From NCBI GenBank assembly GCA_910587555.1, contig CAJULV010000007.1, positions 1 through 64,000 on the forward strand: a stretch of DNA of 64,000 nucleotides, read 5' to 3'. The stretch is from an uncultured Acetatifactor sp. GTDB lineage: Bacteria > Bacillota > Clostridia > Lachnospirales > Lachnospiraceae. The notes beneath the pieces are model-generated. The model was not told the DNA's origin. It worked only from the letters and a program-made list of their open reading frames with translations, and searched no databases. Every line of letters starts with the position of its first letter. Position 1 is the stretch's first letter. The position numbers and the translations under genes are program-made. Below are positions 26,022 to 34,667 of this stretch, piece by piece.

Positions 26022-26909
26022 CTATTTTTCCAGATATAAAACAATATAGTCTCCCAATCCCTTTTCCGCCGCATAGCTTTTCCACAGGGCATTCAGCTCT
26101 TCTGTGAGAACGCCCATCTCTATTTCCGAATTAGGTTCCTTATCCCTTATCCATCCCATCATATTGTCAATCCCGTATCTCTGAAAGCATTTCACATTCT
26201 TACCGTGATATCCGCATTTATCGGCCAATAATTCCAGGCTGTTCTCGGAGAAAATCCAAAGATGCTGCGTACTGAACAATAACTTCTTCTCGTAAATCCC
26301 TCCCAACAGCTGCCGCATAACCGGTGCATCTGTAGGAGTTCCGATAATGGCTTTTCCGCCCGGCTTCAGCAATTCGAAAATATTCCTTAAAAACGCCTCC
26401 GGATCCTCCACATGTTCAATTACATCAAAAGATGTAACCACATCCGCCGTTTCCCTGAAGTCATCCAGTGCCTGTTCCGTATAGGCATATGTATGATATC
26501 CCTTCCTATCCATTATTTTTCGATATTTCTCTGACGGCTCAACCGCTATTACAACCTTCGCCACACCGGAGATAAAATCAAGGAAAGCGCCGCAGCCGCA
26601 GCCCACGTCAGCCACAACCTTGTTTCGGAACACGGAAGTTCCCGTATACTGAATCTTCTGGCAGGTCTCCCTGTCATGCAGCTGATAAAAACGTTCCTCT
26701 TCCGAACCACCTTCCAGGGAATCTCTGTACTCGGTGCTTTCGTAGTATTCCCCTATATCGGATAATGTATTTTCATGCCATATCACGCTGCACAACTCAC
26801 ACTGATAGACCGGCACGTCCTTCTTCGTATAATGGCCCAATCCGCCATTCCGGATTTTATCGTTATAAATCATTTTTATTTTAGTGCTTCCGCAGATTTT
26901 GCATGTCAT
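26022..26909 (-). CDS. SAM methyltransferase with N-terminal zinc ribbon
   Basis: 295 residues from ATG 26909 (GGAG 9 bases upstream; ATG 26918 and TTG 26939 are alternatives). An N-terminal CxxC...CxxC ribbon (TCKICGS and YQCELCSVIWH) precedes a class I methyltransferase: VVADVGCGCGAFLDFI (motif I), DVVTSFDVIEHVEDPEAFLRN (motif IV) and LLKPGGKAIIGTPT. The layout is that of sugar C- or O-methyltransferases in glycan clusters. The position between the DUF115 protein and the CMP-transferase fits glycan methylation. Acceptor unknown. Confidence 0.82.
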   Translation of the reverse strand: MTCKICGSTKIKMIYNDKIRNGGLGHYTKKDVPVYQCELCSVIWHENTLSDIGEYYESTEYRDSLEGGSEEERFYQLHDRETCQKIQYTGTSVFRNKVVADVGCGCGAFLDFISGVAKVVIAVEPSEKYRKIMDRKGYHTYAYTEQALDDFRETADVVTSFDVIEHVEDPEAFLRNIFELLKPGGKAIIGTPTDAPVMRQLLGGIYEKKLLFSTQHLWIFSENSLELLADKCGYHGKNVKCFQRYGIDNMMGWIRDKEPNSEIEMGVLTEELNALWKSYAAEKGLGDYIVLYLEK

Positions 26910-26943
26910 TTCAAGCATTCTCCATTCTCTGTATTTCAATCAT

Positions 26944-28269
26944 TTACTCAAACAACTTTTCAAAGTCCACCCTCTCAAATACTTCCAGTTTGCCTCCCCT
27001 GGTCGCATTATATATCCGGAATCCGTGCCTTCTGGAATATATCTCCGCCTTCTGATATGCCCGATCCATTCCCTTGAAATTGGCGGTGACATTTTTATAG
27101 ACATTTCTGTCATTTTCGTCAAAATAGTTCTCAATAAAATGATTTCCGGGATCCGTAACTGCTCCAACATTATTATGGTCGATACCGATCAAATAAATCT
27201 CCTGAAATCCCATGTACGCGGCTATCTGCAATGCCAAGTCATATGTTACCGTATATCCCCAGAAAACGCCTTCCGTGATGTCCTCCGAGAATCCGGGTAA
27301 ATTCGGCTCGTAATATTCAGATTTTAAATGAACATAATGCACCTTTTCAGAGCAGAAAAACCGGTCTGCCATAAATACTGTGGAGTTCTCCGTTATATCG
27401 TCCAGTTCACTCTCGCATGCCCGTATCACTCTCGTATCAGTCATACAGATATAGTCCGGCCTCCAGGCAGTCTGACTGAAAACTCTATGAATTTTATTTA
27501 ATCCAAAACAGATTTCCTTCTGTTCATGGAGCTTTTCCAGGTCGGCTACAGTGAGACTTGGCCCGTTGCCGATTATGAAGGCCCGCCTGCCCGCATGGAT
27601 ATTTTTAAACTTCTGCAGTTCTGGATATCTGTTATAATAAATAAACTTGTCCACGTCATATATGTCCACAATATCAAAAGAATGCTCTTCAATCCTGTCT
27701 CTGATATCGCTTTCGGTTCTTCTCTTATTCATGATAAGGCAGTCAAAATCCTGCTCCTCAAGCGTTATAACCGGTATGTCAAACAAATGCTTCTCGTTGA
27801 TATCCGGGTCAATAATCCCCACAACACAACTGATATCCGACAAAATTGCTATCTCCAGCAATAAATAGCTCAGATACTGGTTTACGCCGTAAATGGCAAT
27901 CCGCTTGTAGGTGCAGATTTTATAATTCAATAAAATGTCTGTATAATTCATATATTGCGTATTATACAGATAATTGTATTTAGGCAAAACCGTCCTCATT
28001 TCATTCATACTGCGGCGGTTGAAAACAACATAATTGCTGATCCCGGCATCTTTAAGCTGGCTCTCCAGTATGTCTACATAGTCATTGGAGGTAATCATAA
28101 TCTGAAACAGGTCTGACAATTCTTTCATCTCGTCAAAGGAGATAACCTTCTTCCCATATATTTCCGAACCATACTTATAATTGTCTGCAAAGCATTCCAC
28201 CGTGTTCTCCCCCAAAATCTTAAATGCCTGCAGCCCGATATCACCTGCCCCGAACAATATATATTTCAT
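26944..28269 (-). CDS. DUF115/Maf-like protein with Rossmann-like modules
   Basis: 441 residues. N-terminus (MKYILFGAGDIGLQAFKIL..FADN) and residues about 115-205 (RIAIYGVNQYLSYLLLEIA) are two nucleotide-fold modules. Residues 225-400 carry the DUF115 core: RRAFIIGNGPSLTVADLEKL, WRPDYICMTDTRV, WGYTVTYDLALQIAAYMGFQ and EIYLIGIDHNN. This family includes motility-accessory (Maf) flagellin glycosyltransferases and 6-hydroxymethylpterin diphosphokinase-like enzymes. With the CMP-sugar genes alongside and flagellar genes about 24 kb away, flagellin or surface-protein glycosylation is the reasonable guess, not shown by the sequence. Confidence 0.85.
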   Translation of the reverse strand: MKYILFGAGDIGLQAFKILGENTVECFADNYKYGSEIYGKKVISFDEMKELSDLFQIMITSNDYVDILESQLKDAGISNYVVFNRRSMNEMRTVLPKYNYLYNTQYMNYTDILLNYKICTYKRIAIYGVNQYLSYLLLEIAILSDISCVVGIIDPDINEKHLFDIPVITLEEQDFDCLIMNKRRTESDIRDRIEEHSFDIVDIYDVDKFIYYNRYPELQKFKNIHAGRRAFIIGNGPSLTVADLEKLHEQKEICFGLNKIHRVFSQTAWRPDYICMTDTRVIRACESELDDITENSTVFMADRFFCSEKVHYVHLKSEYYEPNLPGFSEDITEGVFWGYTVTYDLALQIAAYMGFQEIYLIGIDHNNVGAVTDPGNHFIENYFDENDRNVYKNVTANFKGMDRAYQKAEIYSRRHGFRIYNATRGGKLEVFERVDFEKLFE

Positions 28270-28274
28270 TTTCT

Positions 28275-29558
28275 TTACCTTTCAAAATAATCTGTCACAT
28301 AATCTATAAATTCCTGACGTTCAAAATCGTCGAAAATAATTTCCTCTCCCTTAAAATCAGGATAGTTTCTTCGCAAGCTGAAAAATTCCACCGAATTATC
28401 ATTCCTTATATTTCTTCCGTATATGATCAGCTGCCTGCACTCTGCCATATGGACAATATCGCATAACCCGCTTCGGGCAGAGAGAAAATTCCCTGCAAAT
28501 TCCAATACGCCTCGTGCCTCCTTATAGGAAAACTGTATTCTGCGGGTACCCTTAACTGCGGGTTCCTTCTCCCCATAACCTATGGTATATACCACATATC
28601 CCTTGGAAGACAGAACATCCGCAATTTCAGCCCATATATCCGGAGAAATCATGGGCGCGGGACTGGAATAGGCGTAGGGAGCCATTATGACGGTTTTCTC
28701 TTTCCACAATCCTTCGGGCACGTAATCCCGGTCCTGCCTGCAATAGGGAGGATATTGCGGACTTGTATTTTCAGTCAGGCGAAATGTCTCAAGCTTAAAT
28801 TTATCCCGAAACACGATCGGGCTTTGACGTCCCGGAAAATAGCTGTTTCTGATAGTCAACGTCCATTCGGAAATAAATTTGACATTCATGGAATCTCCAA
28901 GGAACATATATGCCACCATCAAATCATCCAGTTCCTCTTCGGATATCATCTTAACCTTTTCATCTATTCCAAACATTGCCGCAATGTCTTTTGCATTCTT
29001 CCCCAGGCCCAGCAGCACATAGTCCTTAATGTCGTATTTTAAGCACCAGGCCTGCAGATAAGAACACGCAATAAAAATATCACCGCTGGCCTTTGGCCCT
29101 ACCAGTAATTTGGTATCCTTTCCGTATTCCGCCGCTGCCTTCCGATAGTACTCTGCCCCTCTGCGCACAGCTTCCATCTGCCGGCGTGCGTATTCCAATG
29201 TATCTGCATAGATCTCCATTTCACTGCTTATATGTAGAATGTCACTGTCCTCATACCCCATTTCATGCAGGGATTGGAGCATTTCTTTTTCGTGTACGGA
29301 ACAGACAATCACCATGGCCTGCGGATTATATGGCAGCAAATATTGATGCGGCAGGAAAATGCCGATTCCCAGATATTGTTTCCCTGCCTTGTTTTTATCA
29401 TTGTCCACAATCGCATCCGCCTGTATGCCGTTTCGCTGCAGCGCCATACAAAGCCTTTTCGTAAAAAAGGTGCATCCGTATATCACAACCCTCTTCTTCA
29501 ATAATGTTTCCGAATACGTTTTTACGGCTTCCAGTATTCTGCTTTCCATATTTTCCAT
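28275..29558 (-). CDS. Glycosyltransferase-like protein with Rossmann N-domain, copy 2
   Basis: 427 residues from ATG 29558 (AGGTAA about 8 bases upstream). Same architecture as the 16853-18082 protein: a Rossmann-like module (VVIYGCTFFTKRLCMALQ, IVDNDK), a middle VGPKASGDIFIACSYLQAW, then VIMAPYAYSSPAPMISPDIW, KGYVVYTIGYGEKEPAVKGTRRI and AGNFLSARSGLCDIVHMAEC. The conserved GTR-I and A-x-F-x-x-x-RSG-x-CD-I segments match the paralogue. Probably transfers or links a sugar in the same glycan. It follows the 144-residue small gene by 8 bases, as copy 1 follows its small gene. Confidence 0.7.
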   Translation of the reverse strand: MENMESRILEAVKTYSETLLKKRVVIYGCTFFTKRLCMALQRNGIQADAIVDNDKNKAGKQYLGIGIFLPHQYLLPYNPQAMVIVCSVHEKEMLQSLHEMGYEDSDILHISSEMEIYADTLEYARRQMEAVRRGAEYYRKAAAEYGKDTKLLVGPKASGDIFIACSYLQAWCLKYDIKDYVLLGLGKNAKDIAAMFGIDEKVKMISEEELDDLMVAYMFLGDSMNVKFISEWTLTIRNSYFPGRQSPIVFRDKFKLETFRLTENTSPQYPPYCRQDRDYVPEGLWKEKTVIMAPYAYSSPAPMISPDIWAEIADVLSSKGYVVYTIGYGEKEPAVKGTRRIQFSYKEARGVLEFAGNFLSARSGLCDIVHMAECRQLIIYGRNIRNDNSVEFFSLRRNYPDFKGEEIIFDDFERQEFIDYVTDYFER

Positions 29559-29565
29559 AGCCAAG

Positions 29566-30000
29566 TTACCTTACCTTATAAACAGCGGACATGATAAAAT
29601 CCTCAAGCTCCACATCCTCCTCCCGCAGAAGATTCCCTTCCCCATACGGCTCGTCAGTGGAAACAACGGAAATATGGGCGCACGGGATTACAAGTCTGTA
29701 ATACTTTAACAGCAGCCGAAGCGCTTCCTGCTCCAGGTTTTCACAGAATATCTCCTGACCGGTTACTTGCTTCAGCAGCCCTCTCACCGCCGCTTTATCC
29801 GTAACCGCTATAATCTTTTTTAAAAACACTTTCTTTCGGTATTCCGGCAGCAATTCCACCGCCGCCCTATTCAGCGTCTCGTCCTCTGACGGAAAGATAA
29901 CCATTCCGCAACCGTTTGTAAAACCGTACTTTTCCTTGATTTTCAGCCATATATCTCTTCCGGCCAATGCTTCTTCAAACTCTTTTTCCAAGTAATCCAT
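29566..30000 (-). CDS. Small partner protein of the glycosyltransferase-like gene, copy 2
   Basis: 144 residues, no recognised family. It has an N-terminal helix (DYLEKEFEEALAGRDIWLKI) and a KKIIAVTDKAAVRGLLKQV / EALRLLLKYYRLVIPCAHISVVSTDEPYGEGNLL / EDVELEDFIMSAVYKV layout that parallels the 118-residue protein at 18086. Position immediately upstream of the paralogous glycosyltransferase-like gene supports a partner role, perhaps a stabilising subunit. The DIWLKIKEKYG start lies 28 bases after the SIS gene. Confidence 0.6.
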   Translation of the reverse strand: MDYLEKEFEEALAGRDIWLKIKEKYGFTNGCGMVIFPSEDETLNRAAVELLPEYRKKVFLKKIIAVTDKAAVRGLLKQVTGQEIFCENLEQEALRLLLKYYRLVIPCAHISVVSTDEPYGEGNLLREEDVELEDFIMSAVYKVR

Positions 30001-30027
30001 ATCTGCTTATATCTCCCTGGGGACAGG

Positions 30028-30606
30028 CTATCCGAGAAGTTTCCCGATATTTCCCCCCGGATGGTTTCTTTTAAACTGCCCTATATCCAGACACATCTTT
30101 TTCGCAATCATCATCGCCAGCCCCTGCAGCACAATTAAATTCATCGTCGTGGAATTATTGGGCATAATATTCCATAAATCCCCCTCATGCTTTAAGTCAA
30201 GAACGATACAGTTTTCAATCTCCCGTGCAAGCGTACTCTCCCGTCCAAATGTAAGCAGCCACAGGCTTATCTGCCTTTGTTTCAGAAAATTTGCCAGGTA
30301 TATTGATTCCGAAGTCTCCCCGCTCTTCGTCAGCAGGATCAGCATATCCCCATCTTTTACGCTTCCCAAATCCCCATGGACCGCAGAGTTTGTGTGTAAA
30401 AAAAATGCGTCCAGTCCCATTGAGATCATTGATCCCACAAACTTCTCACAGATGGGGACATTCTTTCCCAATCCGGATACGATGATCTTATGCCCTGCAC
30501 GCAATACCTCTACAGCTTCATCCACACATCTAAGGAACACGCCTTCATCCAAAGAATGGATGGAATTATTGATTTCTTCCAGTTGTTTTTCAAAATACCG
30601 AATCAC
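30028..30606 (-). CDS. SIS-domain sugar-phosphate isomerase (KdsD/GutQ-like, no CBS)
   Basis: 192 residues. SIS fold with phosphosugar loops: KIIVSGLGKNVPICEKFVGSM, FFLHTNSAVHGDLGSV, LILLTKSGETSESIYLANFL, and FKRNHPGGNIGKLLG at the C-terminus, the KdsD/GutQ signature ending. KdsD makes D-arabinose 5-phosphate from ribulose 5-phosphate; this copy lacks the C-terminal CBS pair and is the length of cluster-encoded versions. It lies upstream of the KdsC-like, aldolase and CMP-transferase genes and so could supply the aldose-phosphate. GTG start follows GAGG by 8 bases. Confidence 0.88.
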   Translation of the reverse strand: MIRYFEKQLEEINNSIHSLDEGVFLRCVDEAVEVLRAGHKIIVSGLGKNVPICEKFVGSMISMGLDAFFLHTNSAVHGDLGSVKDGDMLILLTKSGETSESIYLANFLKQRQISLWLLTFGRESTLAREIENCIVLDLKHEGDLWNIMPNNSTTMNLIVLQGLAMMIAKKMCLDIGQFKRNHPGGNIGKLLG

Positions 30607-30641
30607 GCTTCTAACCTCTGCAAACTATTTTTACCGTACGC

Positions 30642-33173
30642 TTATCCTTCTTCCCTGTCCGCCAGCTTCAGTATCGTTTTATATATTACTTCACCTGCCG
30701 TCTCCATCTGAGCCTCCCCGTCCGCTGTCCGGCTTCCGATGCCCGCCACTGATTGACGCAGCAATTCCCTCATATCGAAAAACAGGCACTCTCTCCCTAT
30801 GGATTGATTTCCCTTCATCTGATTTATGTACCGCTCATGCTCCGCCTGAAATCGTTCCCTTCCCTCGCTGAAGCTGAAGCGAAATCTTTCCACAGAGTCG
30901 TCCGCCATGTTTAATCTGAAATGTTCATAGGAATTCCATGCCAGCAGACCTCTTCCTACGCTGTTTTCCTTTGCCTTCGTAAAATAAATATATTGCCCTG
31001 CCTCAAACAGGGCGATGATCTCATATCCGCTTTCAGCCTGCCCGAAATCAAATTGGGTTATCTCCCCTGATGCAAGGGACAGCTTCACCGCCATATTGGC
31101 ATACGCCGGCAGGAGTTTTACATATCCCCCTCCCACATATCCTCTGCTGAATAGAAAGCGATTTGCCTGAAATCCGTCAGGAAACTGATCATAGCTTTCT
31201 TCCTCCCCCGTCCCCGGATTCCATCTTATAACCGGCCCCTGAATTCTCGGAACAAGCCAACAGCTATCCCCGCCCTTACAGATACTGCCCCATCCTGCAC
31301 AGCTGTCGTCTCCTATTTGGTGTATTTTCCACATACAGCTGTCCATATGAAATTCCAGAACCGTATTTCCCTCCCTATTCGGAATATACAGCACGGAACC
31401 GCTCTGCACTGAATTACCGCTAAAAAAAATGCCGTCGCCAGGTACCCATTCCGCACAGCATTTTATTTCTCCGGTGTGCAGCCGCATCCTAAATATGGCG
31501 CATCTGTCCGAACAGATGAGAAAAAGAGAATCATCATAAGGAACGGCATCGGAAAACTTCCGGACGGCCCCCTCCAGCGGAATGTCCTCGATCTTTCCGG
31601 TTTCAATACAAAAGATACTGATATGCCCTGCCGCAGATGGTATAAAATATATGTTTCCGTTCACATAGGCCGCTTTCGCATGCAGCGTGAATCCATCCTC
31701 CGGTTCCCGCTGAAACATTCCGATATATGTACAATTCCCCGTCCGTAAATCCACCTTGAACAATCCGTTAAACAACGAACAGGAGGCATATGCAGTATAC
31801 TCATCCACCTGTGCAAACGCCTGAAATACCAGGCCGTTATTTCCGTCATAGTCCGCCGACTGGATTAAAATCGGCTTCCCTGTATGTTTATACAACTCCA
31901 CAACACTGCTCATATCCCCATAGTATGCGTCACTCACCGCTATCGCACGGTACATATCAGCAGAATCGTCATAGATTCCCGCCTTACTGTTTTTGTATTC
32001 CTCTACAATTTCCCGATATTCCCCAGCCATCTCCGAACGCATGGACTCCAATGAAGCCAATAGCAGCGGATGCGGCCTCCACAGCAAAACAGAATCCCTT
32101 TCCTCCTCAAATTGCCTTAAAACATTCTTTATTTTTAACAGCATTTTATCGCTATGTCTGAGCATTCCATCCACGGTAGTATTATACAAAACCGCTTTCT
32201 TTCTCCTTCCATCGGCATGAAAAAGCAGCGGCTTCCACTCCTCCGGTATTTCCTCGCCCTTCCTTCCAGCAGACACTGCCCTGTCATACTTAGGGCTACC
32301 CAATGCCAGAATCTTTCCGTCGATATCTCCGAATGCCCCTTTACAATTGTATTCCTTCTCACATTGGCGGAGTTCATTCACATAAATGGATCGCACCGCT
32401 TCAGACTGTACAACCACCTTATCTGCCAGATAAATACCCGGGTTTCTGCAAAAATGCCCCTCTACCTTGTCGTTTACCGCCACAAAATAGGAAATGTAGA
32501 CCAGCATGTCCGTATATTTCTTCAACTCGGAGGCATAGTAATCCGGATGCACACTCGTAACCAGATTACACTCATCATACGGATTATGTATGAAAACGAT
32601 ATCCGGCCTCCTATCCTCTAAACGGTATTTCAGCCATGAGACAACCGGCACATCTTCCGGATATTGTCCGCCTTCGTAATGCATTTTCCCCAGAGTGCCG
32701 TCCGGATTCTTGTCAAAATAGGGAATCGGAACTACATACACATCACATTCTTCTTCCCTGGCTGCTGCCCGCCAAACGCTTTCCAATGAATCCCACATGG
32801 ATGCCTTATAAGGAAAAAAGACGATTTCTCTCCGTATTTTAATCTCATACTTTATGCCGTTTTCAATCTGTATCAATGTATGTCGAAGCTTCTTATACAG
32901 CTTCATACAGTCTGCAGAATTTCCATGCACAATCTCTTCGTACAGCAAATAGAGCAGCTCGCAATACTCTTCTAAATCAGCTACTGTTTTAAGGCCCTCT
33001 CCCTCCGAATCCTCTATCAGCTTTCCCAGCTGTATGGTTTCCTGCTGGCATTTCTCCAACAACAGCAATACGTTTTCAAATGCCCTCTTTTTCAAACCCT
33101 TTTTTATTTCAGCATGCGCTTCCTCCAGTAACCTTACAAAACCCTCTATCTGCACCTTCTGTGCTTTTCTCAT
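30642..33173 (-). CDS. CDP-glycerol-transferase-like protein with propeller-like C-half
   Basis: 843 residues from ATG 33173 (GAGGG 8 bases upstream; a TTG at 33188 is the longer start). Residues 1-110 are helical. About 120-420 reads like a CDP-glycerol glycerophosphotransferase or GT-B domain: VFFPYKASMWDSLESVW, VPYFDKN..., DIVFIHNPYD, LADKVVVQSEAV, LALGSPKYDRAV, VLLWRPHPLLL and DAYYGDMSSVVELYK. From about 425 to 770 repeated blade-like strands (NIYFIPSAAGHISIFC, SLFLICSDRCAIFRMR, VLYIPNREGNTVLEFH) suggest a beta-propeller. First gene of the glycan operon. A poly-ol-phosphate transfer to the glycan is possible; the fusion is unusual. Confidence 0.65.
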   Translation of the reverse strand: MRKAQKVQIEGFVRLLEEAHAEIKKGLKKRAFENVLLLLEKCQQETIQLGKLIEDSEGEGLKTVADLEEYCELLYLLYEEIVHGNSADCMKLYKKLRHTLIQIENGIKYEIKIRREIVFFPYKASMWDSLESVWRAAAREEECDVYVVPIPYFDKNPDGTLGKMHYEGGQYPEDVPVVSWLKYRLEDRRPDIVFIHNPYDECNLVTSVHPDYYASELKKYTDMLVYISYFVAVNDKVEGHFCRNPGIYLADKVVVQSEAVRSIYVNELRQCEKEYNCKGAFGDIDGKILALGSPKYDRAVSAGRKGEEIPEEWKPLLFHADGRRKKAVLYNTTVDGMLRHSDKMLLKIKNVLRQFEEERDSVLLWRPHPLLLASLESMRSEMAGEYREIVEEYKNSKAGIYDDSADMYRAIAVSDAYYGDMSSVVELYKHTGKPILIQSADYDGNNGLVFQAFAQVDEYTAYASCSLFNGLFKVDLRTGNCTYIGMFQREPEDGFTLHAKAAYVNGNIYFIPSAAGHISIFCIETGKIEDIPLEGAVRKFSDAVPYDDSLFLICSDRCAIFRMRLHTGEIKCCAEWVPGDGIFFSGNSVQSGSVLYIPNREGNTVLEFHMDSCMWKIHQIGDDSCAGWGSICKGGDSCWLVPRIQGPVIRWNPGTGEEESYDQFPDGFQANRFLFSRGYVGGGYVKLLPAYANMAVKLSLASGEITQFDFGQAESGYEIIALFEAGQYIYFTKAKENSVGRGLLAWNSYEHFRLNMADDSVERFRFSFSEGRERFQAEHERYINQMKGNQSIGRECLFFDMRELLRQSVAGIGSRTADGEAQMETAGEVIYKTILKLADREEG

Positions 33174-33220
33174 CGCTGCAGCCCTCAATTTGCCAAGCTA
33201 TTTTAGTTTCTCCATTCACA

Positions 33221-33253
33221 GATAAAGGGAACAGGTAAACTGCTCCCTTTATC
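33221..33253 (-). terminator. Strong hairpin between surface-protein gene and glycan operon
   Basis: GATAAAGGGA-ACAG pairs with CTG-CTCCCTTTATC through 14 base pairs (one G-U) with a 5-base loop. It lacks a strong U-run on either strand, so it may be a weak terminator, a processing stem that sets the ratio of surface-protein to glycan-enzyme mRNA, or both. Confidence 0.6.
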
Positions 33254-33282
33254 TCAATCTCAAAAATATTATATGTTATATT

Positions 33283-34596
33283 TTATCGATTCAGTGTAAT
33301 AACTGCATCAGCAGTGGTATTTCCGTTAAAGAATACTTCCATGGTCAGAGGCAGCAACTTTGAACCTGCTGCTGCAGCATCGTCCTGTGACAGCAGGCTA
33401 TTAACGGAAGCTGCCGTAATAACCATCTCAGTTGTTGCAGCATCAAGCGTAACGATCTTCGAAGCAACCAAATCGGTTCCTTTTTCTTTCCATACTACCT
33501 TGATGGACTTGAATCCCAGGCTTCCTGCTCCAAGGTCTACGGGAATCCGGATTTCCTGATCCTGTGCTACTGTCTTTGCTATTGGAGTTCCTGAATAACC
33601 GGGAACAGAAGGAGCAACCGGTGTGGTATACAGACCGTAGGTCACATTCTTAGCGGCAACTGCTTCCGTGTAAGCTGTGGAATTCAGTCCGTTAATGGTA
33701 TAAGCGATTACGATCTTGCTGAAATCAGTAGCTGACCAGTTCTGCTTATTTGTTGACAGCTTACCAACGTAACGGAATGCAGCTTCTCCGCCGGCAGCTG
33801 CAGCGGTGGACATTTCTGCGTAGATATACTTGCCAACAGGAATGTTTGCCAAAGGTGTAGACGCGGCAGCTGCGGTATAATAGTCGTTTGTTGCAGCATG
33901 GGTTACTCCTGAGCTGCCCTTTTCAATCTTCGTTACTGTCGAATCCGCCTGCGCAACAACATACACGTCACCTGCAGCAATTGCAGCCTCTAAGTCAGTC
34001 TGCTCAGTACCAGAATTTAAAGTAACTGCTGTCAAAGCATGATACTCACCAAAGCTGTTACCTTCTCCAACATCACCTGCGGTTGCAACATCTACAAAGT
34101 TATAAACCACAGTTCCGCCAGCCTCTGCAAGATAAAATGTCTGTGCTGCCGCCTTGCTTGTAGCGTCAAATGTCGCAACGTTCGCACTCTTGGATGTGAG
34201 ATCACCGATCTTCTCCACGCCATACTTGTCCTTTGCGGTCTGGGCAGCAACAGCCAGCCACATCTCATCTGCGGTGTTGTCTACTTCATTCGTTGCAGCA
34301 AGAGTAATGCCAGTGCCAAGCGTTGCGGTAGATGTTACAGCCACCGATACCGGCACAGCGCTCTTATTCACCATCTCAAAAGCTGCTGATGAAATCTGGG
34401 AGCCGTCCTTTGCAATCTCATACTCATCGACAGCCACTACCAGGTCCGTAGGCACCTGCACTCTAAGTACCGTATCCGTGTTTTCCACTTCGACATCCAC
34501 GCTGCCGCTTCCCGAAGCAGCAGCAACCGGCATAACCATCTGTGCTGCAGCAAGAGCGCTTGCTACAGCGGCTGCCATTAGTTTCTTTCTTTTCAT
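33283..34596 (-). CDS. Secreted Ala/Ser/Thr-rich surface protein
   Basis: 437 residues. Signal peptide MKRKKLMAAAVASALAAAQM..PVAAA with an A-x-A cleavage site near residue 27. The mature part has no cysteine and is rich in Ala, Ser, Thr and Val (VEVENTDTVLRVQVPTDLVV opening, repeated beta-strand stretches). No LPxTG motif, SLH domain or transmembrane tail is visible. Family not recognised; the profile fits a paracrystalline or fimbria-like surface protein or a glycosylated wall protein. It is followed in the same direction by the glycan operon and preceded by a membrane-anchored protein gene. Codon use looks optimised, with a strong AAGGAGG site, suggesting high expression. Confidence 0.6.
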   Translation of the reverse strand: MKRKKLMAAAVASALAAAQMVMPVAAASGSGSVDVEVENTDTVLRVQVPTDLVVAVDEYEIAKDGSQISSAAFEMVNKSAVPVSVAVTSTATLGTGITLAATNEVDNTADEMWLAVAAQTAKDKYGVEKIGDLTSKSANVATFDATSKAAAQTFYLAEAGGTVVYNFVDVATAGDVGEGNSFGEYHALTAVTLNSGTEQTDLEAAIAAGDVYVVAQADSTVTKIEKGSSGVTHAATNDYYTAAAASTPLANIPVGKYIYAEMSTAAAAGGEAAFRYVGKLSTNKQNWSATDFSKIVIAYTINGLNSTAYTEAVAAKNVTYGLYTTPVAPSVPGYSGTPIAKTVAQDQEIRIPVDLGAGSLGFKSIKVVWKEKGTDLVASKIVTLDAATTEMVITAASVNSLLSQDDAAAAGSKLLPLTMEVFFNGNTTADAVITLNR

Positions 34597-34627
34597 TTCT
34601 CTTTCCTCCTTGAAATAAGAATTTTTG

Positions 34628-34657
34628 TTTATAATCCACTGTATTGAAATACAGCAA
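34628..34657 (-). promoter_or_regulatory. Probable promoter of the surface-protein gene
   Basis: Minus strand TTGCTG (34652-34657), 18-base spacer, TATAAA (34628-34633). A 7-base-pair hairpin (CTGTATT-TC-AATACAG) occupies the spacer, so a regulatory fold or a terminator of the upstream gene could overlap it. Moderate match only. Confidence 0.45.
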
Positions 34658-34667
34658 ACTACCGCAT

